Source: Athripsodes cinereus (lineage: Eukaryota > Arthropoda > Insecta > Trichoptera > Leptoceridae). Taken from it: a stretch of DNA of 64,000 bases. Positions within the stretch are counted from its first letter, which is position 1. The number at the start of each line of letters is the position of its first letter. The DNA lies in NCBI GenBank assembly GCA_947579605.1, contig OX388314.1, positions 27,228,000 to 27,291,999 on the forward strand, given 5' to 3'. Below, in pieces: positions 33,772 to 45,700 of this stretch. The notes under the pieces were generated by a model. The model was not told the origin of the DNA. It was given only the letters and a program-made list of their open reading frames with translations, and made no database searches. The position numbers and the translations under genes are program-made.

Positions 33772-36700
33772 TTAGCTTGCTGGTGCTGCAGGCTGGGTGG
33801 CCTGAGTGGTGTCTGATACAGCTGAAGAAGTTTCTTGAAGAGGTTCCTTGATGGCCAACCAAGGCAATCTCTTCTGTAGTTCCACTCTGAGAATAAAAAA
33901 TAATGTTTTAAGAGCAAGACCTACTCAAATAAAATATCATGATTTGGTAAAATGGCGTTTAGTATATAATGAAAAAATTCCGCCAAATTCTCCAATAGGA
34001 GAACACCTTTATTGCTTAGATGTGTGTATTAAGACAAATGGTATATTTAAATGTTTTTGTGCAATACGACACGAAGGTATAAATAATAATAAAAGTGCAT
34101 CTCAATACGAGTATCGAAGTTCCGCTGATAATATTATTATTTTCTCAGCTCATAGTCAGGACCAAGGATTAATAATAATAATAATGCTTAGTCCAAAATA
34201 TTCATCCCAAGTTTTGTGCGTTTATAATATGCACTAGCTCAGTATCCGGCTTTACCCTGAGAATATTGTCAAATAAAAAGTATGATTAGAACATTTGTTG
34301 ACAAAGAAAGAAAAAATATTTCATAAATAAAATTTTTGATATTATTATGTTGATTTCTGAAAATCGTAAATTTTAGGTTAGATTACTTGAAAAACATTAA
34401 TGATTTATTTTATATCATAGTCTAGTATTTATTATCAGTAGAAATATTATTTTTTCGAAGTTGACATTATTTACATCTAATAAAAATATACCATCACGGC
34501 ATCTCCCATAATTTGTTATACAGTGAACTAACTGCACGTAAGGGTTACTGTTCATAAAGACAAGGTCACATTTTGTGCCTATTTTCAAATTGTCTAATAA
34601 TATTGTCTAAATCACTGCTGAGCTGTTGTGCAATAAAGAATATACGTGTTTTCTTTCTACCACCCTGCCACTACCTTGCTCTCTATTGGACTTCGTTTGA
34701 CTGTTGGATTGACCGGACTGGACATTGGATACTCTTGCTGACGACCATTGAAACGGATTTGGACTTTCTTTGGCCTACACGAAGCAAGCATCTCCTCTGC
34801 ACCGACGAAGCTCCCGACGCAGATTCGCATTGTGGTGGCTACCTACTCAACGCTCCACTCGATACGTCGCCATATACCTATTTGGACACTCAAGATAGCC
34901 GGTGCACCATTGGTTCATTGCCCGTGGTGTGTGCGCTTGCGAGTGTGTCATTGTGGTGTACCTAGGTGTTGACGGAGAAGCTGCGAGCAGTGTGGGTCTC
35001 TGAAGATGGTCTATTACTCTATTAGGCAGCCTTCCGACGTGCTTTGGCGGTGTGAGCTGAGTGTCTTCACCCATCGACGTACCGGCTGCCGACGATCTGA
35101 TTGATCGACGTTACCCGCTTGGTAACACTACCACCATCTTCAACGGTGGTTATAAGCAGCGAGGGAGCCAGCAAACCCCCACTCACCCCGACTCCAGCCC
35201 ACCTTGGAGATACAGTTCTGTGTACGACGCGTACTAGGGAGTCGAGTAGTACCGTACACAGTATACAAATACACATTGTCAAGAAGATTAATCGAAAATC
35301 TTAAGAATAAGTTTTTTTTTACCTGTATCTTGGATGGCTGATTGCATAAATGTAAGGGTCTATACACGCCACAAGTTTGCAGGCACATGCTGGTATCATG
35401 GTGACCTGAAGAAAAAGCGCAGAGAAGAAGTCAATTAGGTAATGTTTACAATGCACAATGAATGAAAAAAATAGGGTTTTGTTAAATACCTATGTACATG
35501 GATATCACAGTTAATTTATTATTCTTCAAAGCATGTGGCAAAGTTAGTCAATTTTTTAGAGATTAGGTATCTAAATATACTGAGTAACCCTAAAAATAAA
35601 AACTATAATACGTTTAGATAAAGGCTTCATCTTCGCAGGGGCCGTGGCGCAGACCATGAACGCATGATTTTCGTTTAATTTTTGTTTGAACAGTTCCTTC
35701 ATCTCTCTCTCCCCCCTCTCTCTCTCTCTCTCTCGTTGTATTCTTGTTTTATATATGTATAAACACTGTAATTGGCCTTATATTTTTTTTTGTTATTATG
35801 ATTTTTATTAGATATTATGTGCTGTTGTGTTAATAAAGAAAAATAAATAAATAAATCTTACATTTCATCATATTATCAGGCAAACAGAGTGAAAGAAATT
35901 TATTCCCTTCCTGTTTCCACTATGTTCATAAAATCACAAGCTAATTTTCTTTAATTCAGAAAAATCACCGTTTATGTGATATTTGTATCAAAAGATATGG
36001 AGTTTTACAAAATAAATTCTGATAAAATAATCAAGCACTAAAGTGATGCATTTCCTAGCATTTTTCGTTCCATACAAATGTCTGACTGAAATCAATAGAG
36101 TATACTTACTCCAGGAGTTAAAAGCTTGTGATCTCCAAATGCACCAATAAGAGCCAGCACAGCATAAGGAGTCCACGATGCGACAAATAGGAAACAAATT
36201 GTAATTGCGGCCTTGGCTATCCTGATTTCCGCTGATTGGTTATTTTGGTTCTGGTTGCTTCTCAGTGATTCCACGTTCATCTTCTTGGCTTGCTCTTTCA
36301 GAGCTTTTTCGTGGTCTACAACGTGACTCACAATTTGGCTATAATAGTAAATGATCATGGACATTGGAATCACATAACTGCAAGTAAAGATGACGGCTAC
36401 AAAGAGGTGATTGTCGAATGTGTCGGTCAAGTAGTCGAAAGAACATTGAGTCAGGAAGCCCTCTGAAAAATAGTAACGACAAAGTTTGTAGTTAGACAAT
36501 GTAAGTATTGAGTATTGGGAATGTTTTGGGAAGAAGATGGTGTGGCCAAAACAGTCTGATGGTAGTCTCAGCCATTCGATTTCTCCTGCTGCTGACCTAT
36601 TTCACTTTCATAGTTTATTTGGGTTTATAATAAACCTATGTAGATTCATATTTAAATAATGAAGCATAACTCCAATTTGAGTGGATGGGTTGCTTTTCAA

Positions 36701-39700
36701 AAAGTCATTAAATGTGTAAAAGGCAAGGATATATCCAATTTTTTTTATGCTGAAGGAAGAGGACAGTTGCCAACTCCTTTATTATTTTACAACTTATATG
36801 CATCTGTATAATCTTTCAGCAAGCGCATAAAAATAATAATGTATATTAGTATCACCATTATGTTTCATCTTTATATACCTGGAACAAATCGTCCCCATAT
36901 TTCCAGCAGAGGAAGGACAGCCCAGGGAATCGTGTAGATCCAGACCATGCCGATCATAAAGAGAGCTTTTGTTTTCGTTAATTTGCCGTCAAATGGCCGT
37001 GTAATTGTGTTGAATCTGAAAAAAGATTTCGAAAAAAAAAACTGGGAATATGAAGAGAATAAAATTAAACACTTATCATAATTCTAAGCAAATGTTTTAT
37101 ATGCATTGATTAGTAAATCAGACAGAATGAATAATTACCTGTCATATGCTATGCAAGCATTGGTCATCCCTGCGCCTATTCCACTGAGTGATCCCATGAA
37201 GGCAAATATTTGGCAACCAAGGATTCCAGTTGCGAAACCTCTCATGAAGCAGTTGTAGATAAAGATGGGAGTTTTCAGCATCATGATAAAGTCACAGAAA
37301 GCCAAGTTGACTACAAATATGTTACTGGGAGTCTGTAATGACTTGGCACTGAAAATATAAAATAATCATAAAAAAAATTAAGCCCATATTTGTGGAAATA
37401 TTGGTACACATTAAATTCAACTAATAGAAATAATTTACTGTGTACAAATTCTCGTCCTTTTAATCAAAATGAGAAATTTGTGAATAGTATGTAAGTATCT
37501 GTATCAGATTCAGTGGAATTAATTTTTAATATTTCGTCTGACAAGAGAACATATTCTATTCTGAACTTTGACAAAATATTTCTCATTTTTTGAGTCAACG
37601 CTGCAGTCAATCTGTGACAAAAAAATATGAAAGAATTAAAATACTTACGATGTAAAGACCCATATGACCAATCCATTTCCTATAAGTGACGCCACTGTGA
37701 AACCTGCGTATATTAGTCCCAAAAGAAAGTGCATTGATGCCTCTGGTTCTGGGAATTGTAGCCAGTGCTGTGGAACTTGCTTGAGCTCATCAGGGGGGAT
37801 GTTCCAGCCCATGAGTCTGATGTCATCTGACATCCTGAACAGAAAAATAAAAAGTAGGTAAAAATCAACAATCTCCCCTTTCGCGACACAAGCTTATAGC
37901 TTTATTACTGTTAAATTACTGTGAAAGGTGTATAAGGTTGTTTTCGTGTTCGGTGGTTTTTGGGATCCCCGAGTGGTGATTTTTAACTATAGCTTTCGCG
38001 AACGTGCTGCCGCCATCTTCAGGAGAAGGTTTTATTTGGGTTTATAACAAATACATATATTAAAACGTACAGTTTTTTCTTTTTTTTTTTAAAAAGTTAA
38101 AAATTACAACAAATGATTTCATTGGTCAGAAAAAAAACCATCAGAGGTAACAAAGTTATCAAATCTAATCAAATTAAAGAAAAGACTTGTTGCTAAGCCA
38201 CGTCTTCCACAGCTTCCAGTCAACCCAAAAAAAATGTTATAGAAACTAAATCAAAGCTAATTTAAATTTAAAGGATAGTCGAAATTCTGTGAAAGGGATA
38301 AAATATAGTAATGGTAACGTGTTAGTTAGTGAAAAATGTGTGGTAAGAAGATGGAGAGACTTCTTTGGAGAACTGTTTGAATGTGAAAGCGTAAACACAA
38401 GAGAGTACAATAGTGAAGAAAGTATCGTGAATGGTGAGGATGAGAGGTCATACGACTGAAATTAAGAATGTTTTGAAAAAGGCCATGTGCGGTAAGGCGG
38501 TTGGGTATGACTGTGTTTCGACTGAGCTCATCAAGTCTGGTGGTCCAAAGACCCTCGCATGGTGCCTAGAACTATTCAACACTTGTTGGAGAGACGGCGT
38601 TACTCCAGATGACTGGAGAAAGGCCATCATCTGTCCGCTGTACAAGGGGAAAGGTTCTAGGCTTGAGTGTGGAAGCTATCGAGCTATTAGCTTATTGAGC
38701 TCAGTAGGTAAACTGTACGGAAGAATTTTGATTGAAAGAGTGCGAAAGACTACTGAGAGTAAGGTATGGGATGCGCAAGGAGCTTTTCTGAATCGTAGAG
38801 GGTGTACCGATCAAATCTTCTCCCTAAGGATGATCGTCGAAAAGTTCTTGGGTAAACACCAGAAGCTTTTCTGCGCGTTCGTCGACTTGAAGAAGGCATA
38901 TGACCGTGTGGACCGAGAAAGATTGTGGCGCGTGCTGTCGGAGTATGGAGTGAGCACACAGTTGATACGCGCAATTACTCTACGTGGGGAGTTCCGCTTG
39001 TGTGAGGGTAAACAATATCCTCTCGGAGTGGTATACCCTCACTAAAGGGCTGTGTTATGTCTCCGTGGTTATTCAATCTATTTTTTGACTTGAGGGATGG
39101 ATGTTGGTGTTGAATTGAATGGAATTCGGGTGAATGCATTGATGTATGCAGATGATTTAGTGTTAATGGCTGAGAATGAATGTGATCTACAAGAAATAGT
39201 TTCGTGTGTACGATAGGTGTAGTACAAATGGGTTAAAAATGAATGTTGCGAAAACGAAAGTGATAGTGTTTGAAAGAGAGAGCGAAAGAACGTCATGTGA
39301 AATAAAGGTTGACGATGAATGTTAAGAGCAAGTGAATGAGTATGTGTATTTGGGAAGTATGTTTGCGAGGGATGGAAGTTACGACAAAGACATCGAAAGA
39401 AGAAAAGTCGCCGGTGCTAGAGTGAATGGTGCACTTCGACCCATTGTTAGCAACAGCAATGTATCGAACATGGCTAAAATTCTGGTGCACAATACCATTC
39501 TGGTATCGACACTTATGTATGCAAGTGAAACTTGGACGTAGTTGAAGAAGGACGAGAGTGGAATAAACGCCGTGTAAATGCGTTCACTAAGAAGGATGGT
39601 TCCCTAATGAGGATATTAGGAGAATGAGCGGATGCAAGAAGAGTGTTGAGGATAAATTGCTTGTTAATAAGTTACGATGGTTTGGACATGTTGAGCGAAT

Positions 39701-42700
39701 GCAAGATGAAAGAATGACGAAGAGGATGCATTTGTCTGAAAGAGGAGGTGTGAGGAAGCGCGGACGGCCAAGAACCACGTGGCTTGAGCACGTGGATCAA
39801 ATCCTTAAGGACGGCCGCGTGTTGAGTAAGAGAAATCGGCGAACATGTATGAGAAACTGGATGAATGTGGAGGAAGCGAAAGAAGTTTGTAAGGATAGAT
39901 CTATATGGCGTTCCGTTCTCTCTGCCTACCCCTCCTGGGACACGGCGTGAGGGTATAGATAGATAGATAGACAGTATTTACGATGGGGTCTCAGGAAATT
40001 CTAACACAGTGAATTTATTATTTTTTAACAAAAGTTATGAATATTGCACTCAACAGGTAGGTAAGTGAGAATATATCGACTGTCCTGTTCCATTATTCAA
40101 CATTGAAGAAAGATCCACCACACAACCGGATACCTCAGGACTCTCAGGAGTCGTTAACTCCTACTTATCCGCACATTCAAACCAAAATTGTCCTCGCGGG
40201 AGGGATATTGGGGAGGCCTGAAGGGCCGACCGGCCAAAACCGCCATCGTGGGAATATTTTATACTACTTCTCTCTTCAATGTCCCCTCTGGGTGGTAACA
40301 ATGTTTATTAAGCTATTATACAATATATATAAATATATATTAGTAAAAAACAAAAGAAAGAAAAAATAAACAAAATAATACAAAATGTGAAGTAAAATAA
40401 TAGAAATCAATCGTAGAACTGTTGTTTCCTATTGACTTCTTTTGTTTTGCACTATTTATTGATTTTTTTTACTGTTACTTATTAACTAATTACTGTATGT
40501 ATACAAAAATGTATTTTTGACTATTGTGTCTGTTTGTGCTTGTTGTTTTTCATACTGCTTGTTTTACATGTAAAAGGCTCACGCCGTGTGTTCATCTAAA
40601 TAAATAATAAAAAAAAAACATGATACTAAATATATACTGTATACATAAATCGTACAGAAGGCCAAGATGGATTTAGAGTGATTTAGGTGGATGAGAAGGC
40701 CAAAACAAAGGATTCAAGTTTTAGCAAAAAGAATCAAAAGATTTAAAGAACGTTCTAATAGACATAAACAGAACATGCTCTTCATAAATAACCAAAAAAA
40801 AATTATAGAAACTTAGAAGGTACACATTGCTCAACTAATGAAAATGTTGCAAATAAGGAAGAAATGTCCACATTCTGGGGAAATATTTGGTCTAATCCTA
40901 TTGAGCATGATTCAAATGCAAATTGGATTAACGAAATTCAAAATTAAAACAGTGAATTACCTGAAATGGAAGAAATTTTTATAAGTTCTGATGATATTGT
41001 AAATTCTTTAAAAAATACTAATAATTGGAAATCACCTGATAATGATGGAATTCAAAATTTTTGGCTCAAAAGATTTACAAATTTACACAATGTTTTGGCA
41101 AATCAATTTCAAACTGCATTAGAGGATTGTGTACTTCCTAGTTTCTTTACAACTGGTGTCACGTATATGATCCCAAAAAAAAAAATAACGCAACACTTCC
41201 AGAAGATTTTCGACCGATAACATGTTTACCAACTATTTATAAACTTTTGACATCCATTTTGTCAAATAAAATTAAATTGTTCATCAATCAAAATAACATT
41301 TTATCGGTCAGACAAAATGGTTGTGCGAGAGGATCTCGTGGCACCAAAGAATTGCTTCTGATTAATAGTGTCATATGTGAACAAGTGAGACATAACAAGC
41401 GTAACACTTCGATGGCATGGATAGATTATAAAAAAGCTTTTGATTCAGTTCCTCATTCGTGGCTTATCAAGATATTAGAAATCTACAAAATTGAAATAAA
41501 AATTATAAATTTCTTAAAAAATTGTATGACAATTTGGAAAACAAAAATTAATGTAACAATGCCATCTGGAGGGTACGTTTGTGATTCGATAGACATAAAT
41601 CGTGGAATTTTCCAGGGTGACAGTCTGAGTCCGTTCTAGTTTTGTTTAGCACTAAACCCATTAAGTACACTTTTGAAAAATACAAATATTGGATATCAGT
41701 TAAAGAGAGGTGGAAGCAAAATTTCTCATTTGTTTTATATGGATGACATTAAATTATATGCACCAAATCATACTAATTTAAATAGATTACTGTCAGTAAC
41801 AAAATTTTTCACTGAAACGATTAAAATGGAATTTGGTCTTGATAAATGTGCAATTTTAATTGTAAATAAAGGAAAAATTACACAAGCACCAAATATTGAA
41901 AGAGATGTAATAAATATTAGAGTGTTAAATTTAGATGATCATTATAAATATTTGGGCCTAAATGAGGTTTGCCACCCATCCTGTATGTCTTGATTTTATA
42001 TTGGCATGGAGAGGACAGCTTGCATGTTTCTTACATGCAGCTGGTCTGCTGGCTACCCCACTTGTGGGATATGCCGTGATGGTATAGTAGTAGTAGTAGT
42101 AGTAGTAAATGAATTATTATGTTTAGATCATAAAGTATTAAAAAATGATATTAAGAAAAAAAAATTTATTAGATGCAAAAAAGTTTTAAATACATATCTT
42201 TCGGGACACAATAAAATTAGGGCAGTTAATACATGGGCTATTCCTTTATTATTGTATACATTTGGGATACTCAAATGGAACCAGACGGAGCTGGATGTTA
42301 TCGACAGAAAGTTCAGAACCATGATGACAAGGTATCGTATACATCATCCAAGATCATCTATAATGAAACTCTACCTCCCAAGGAAATTGGTAGGAAGGGG
42401 CTTATTGAATATTAAAAACTTACACAATCAGGAAATTCAATCTTTAAAAACTTTTTTTCAAAATTCTAGGAACAAAGATGGGTATGATGATATAATATCT
42501 TGTGATCAGGGTTATTCACCGTTGTGTTTATCGAACTCTAGTGTCTCACTACCGATATTGAATAGTGACGATAAAATGGACATATGGAAATCCAAGTCTC
42601 TCCATGGTCGATTCTATGAAGTGTTAACATCTCAGAATGTTGATACTGTGGATTCGGTCCATTGGTTGAGATTTGGAGATCTTTTTGGCGAAACCGAAGG

Positions 42701-45700
42701 ATTTGTTTGTGCCATTCAAGACCAAGTAATAGTCGCAAACAATTATTCTAAATATATAATGAAACAAAATATTTCGGATAGATGCAGAGCCTGTTATCGG
42801 GAGGGAGAGACATTAAGACATATTTTGTCTGGATGTTCTCTTCTTTCCGGAACAGACTATTTGAAAAGACATGATCAGGTAGCAAAAATATTACATCAAA
42901 ATTTAGCTTTGAAATTTAAATTAATTGAACAGGAATCAAAATTACCATACTATAATTATTGTCCAGTATCGGTACTTGAAAACAATGACACTAAACTCTA
43001 CTGGGATCGACCAATTCAAACTGATCGAACTATTCTAGCTAATCGACCAGATATTGTATTGGTTGATCGCAGATGCCGTAAAACATACATCATAGACATC
43101 ACTATACCGCACGATGAAAATTTAAATAAAGCTGAGCAAGATAAGATAATAAAATATCTTGATCTTGCTCACGAAATCAAAGATATGTGGAGAACACCTA
43201 CTACAATCATCGTGCCTATAGTGTTGTCTGTGAATCGTTTAATACCTAAGAGTCTGTCAAGCAATCTCAGAAAACTGGGAGTAGATGACAGGCTCAAATA
43301 CAGCATGCAGAAGGCCGTACTTCTATCGTCCACCAGGATAGTAAGAAGGTTTTTGTCCCTGTAGCTCTGTAAGTGATCTCCCATGATTGTACTATTTCAT
43401 AGAACATCATGGAAGAATCAACTCGAATAATGTTGGGGTTCTACATTTTGAATATACATAAATTTATTTTAATATTTTATGGTTTTTGTTATTTAATGTT
43501 ATATTTAAATTTTATTGTTAGTCTTATATTGTGTTCAAAATGAGGATATGAAATAATAATAAAAATCTTTATTGCACAAAATTTGTATACAAAGAATTAA
43601 AAAAAACATGACAACATTACCACTGAATACATAATTTTGCGCAATGGGCGAGTTTTTCGCTGAAGCGCAATATCTTCCAACTAACCCATTAAACAAAAAA
43701 AAACAATTAATAATCGCACTGTTAAAGACATACGTTGTCTTAATTCCGATCATTAGAAATAGTTAAATAAATCGATATATTTTTTTTATAATTTAGAAAA
43801 TAGATGTAAACACTATTTTTATTTATCGCAATACACAAGAGCGATGGCGAGATCTCTGGGCAACAGCAGATACTTCCAGAGGCTACCTGGTGACCAACCC
43901 AACTCAAAAACAGCCCGGGTTCTCTCTACCCAGAAGGTCTTGGTGCAGGCTCAATAGATTTAGGACTGGAGTCAGCTGCTCGGCAGAAAATCTGCATCAG
44001 TGGGGGATGGCTGATTAACCCACCTGCCCATGCGGGGAAACCCAGAGCATGGACCACATCGTGGAGCAGTGCCCCCTATATTCCTTTGACGGGGGACTGA
44101 GAGAAATATATGACGCCTCGGAGGCAGCCGTACGATGGTTGAGTGAGCTGGAAGTGCGGGTTTAAGGCCATAAGAAGAAGAAGAAGAACACTATTTTTAT
44201 TCGAATACTTAATATTCATTATAATTGAATCGTGTATTTCAGAAACCCCAAAACTCCCTTTTTTTCGAATTTCACTTTTTCGCCGAATTTAATTGTTAAT
44301 GGGTAGACACATGTTATAGTGAAGAGAAACACCAAAAATCCATCAATTCAATAGAACAAATAAACCGCCAAAAATTTCATGTATTGCAGAAACACAAAAA
44401 ATCCGGGAGTTGTGGTGTTTCTGCAATACACTCTGAAAAGTCATTGAAGCGATTCACAGTAGTTTTGCCCAATTCGAGTCAAATACTCGATTGAAAAAAT
44501 TGGTGGTCTCTTTACTATAAGAAGACAATGCTTTCAGTTGAATCAATGGGAAAAAAATATTTCAAGAGATCAAAAGTTTAGCTTTGAAATATCTCAGTTT
44601 CGCCACTTTATCCATTCTTGGGAACATGCAGGTGTTGTCATAACAAAAGACTTTATTGATGGTTTCCAAGATCACTCTTTTAGGCTACGCAATAGTAATA
44701 GAGATATTATTCGTTTTCCCACAAAAACAGCATACACACAAGGTTGTATACCAATAAATACGTTGAAAATGCAGGACATAAAAAAAACTTGAAAAGTATA
44801 TTCCCGATGAGGAGGGAATTTCAGCATTTTACACAGAAATTTTTGATTGGCCGACATGGACCCCAATAAAGATGCTAGCCCAGATGAAGATCAATTTTTA
44901 TTATTGTTATTTTAATTTGAAAAAAATTTTTTTTATATAAAAACAGATTTTTTTTACTTTTATGTTCACCCATAAATACGTGTATTGCAGAAACACCAAT
45001 AATCCAACAATTTTGAAACTTAAAAAATAAATAAAGAAACTCAAATGTGTTTCATTTTTTACTCTAATCGTATCCGTTAGCATTAAAACTATATTTCTCT
45101 CTCATACACAAAAATACGTTTTCCACAAAAAAATTACAGTATTCACTTTTTTCCGATTTCCCAATAAATTGATTCTAAGGAGTTTTGGGCTTTCTGAAAT
45201 ACACGATTCAATTATAATCCTGTTTTTTATAGATAATTGTTTGCAGAATTGGAAGAGTGGTATTGATTGTGTACGTTAGGGTGGAACGAATTTTTTTTTT
45301 CTCGAATTTTGATTTGGAATAGTTGTATTTAGTTGCCTTTTGCCATCAATTGCCTGCATTAAAAATATAAAAATTATCAGACAACGGTAAGAGCCCCCGA
45401 CAAGACGTCGAATATTTACAAAAAGGGCAATTTAGGGGCTATTTGCGCGGCCTACAAAACAATACAGAACTTATTAAAATAGGTTTATTTTATTCAAAAA
45501 CATATTCAAATATAGTTAACTTGCAGTTGCAATCAAATATTTCATCATTTTAATATACTTTGGTACTGGGACAGTTGAGCAAAGTGCGGGACAAAGCGGG
45601 GGCAGCACGCTTCGATCTACGAATTTGCAGTGTTTCGTTTCAACTAGTGTCGATAATATTGTCTCAAGGTGGAAGGTAGCCCGTCAATTATTTTCACCAG

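Noticed and set aside
34573..35388. Overlapping frames on both strands in the GC-rich block
   Set aside because: Several overlapping frames with no recognised product, as expected where GC content lowers stop frequency. Kept only as part of an unclassified insertion.
38431..39045. 204-residue frame as a host gene
   Set aside because: It carries the LINE reverse-transcriptase motif A ([12 protein letters not shown]) and lies within a broken element.
42006..43364. 452-residue frame as a host gene
   Set aside because: It is the endonuclease half of the R4-like LINE. Its first residues derive from the inserted SINE.
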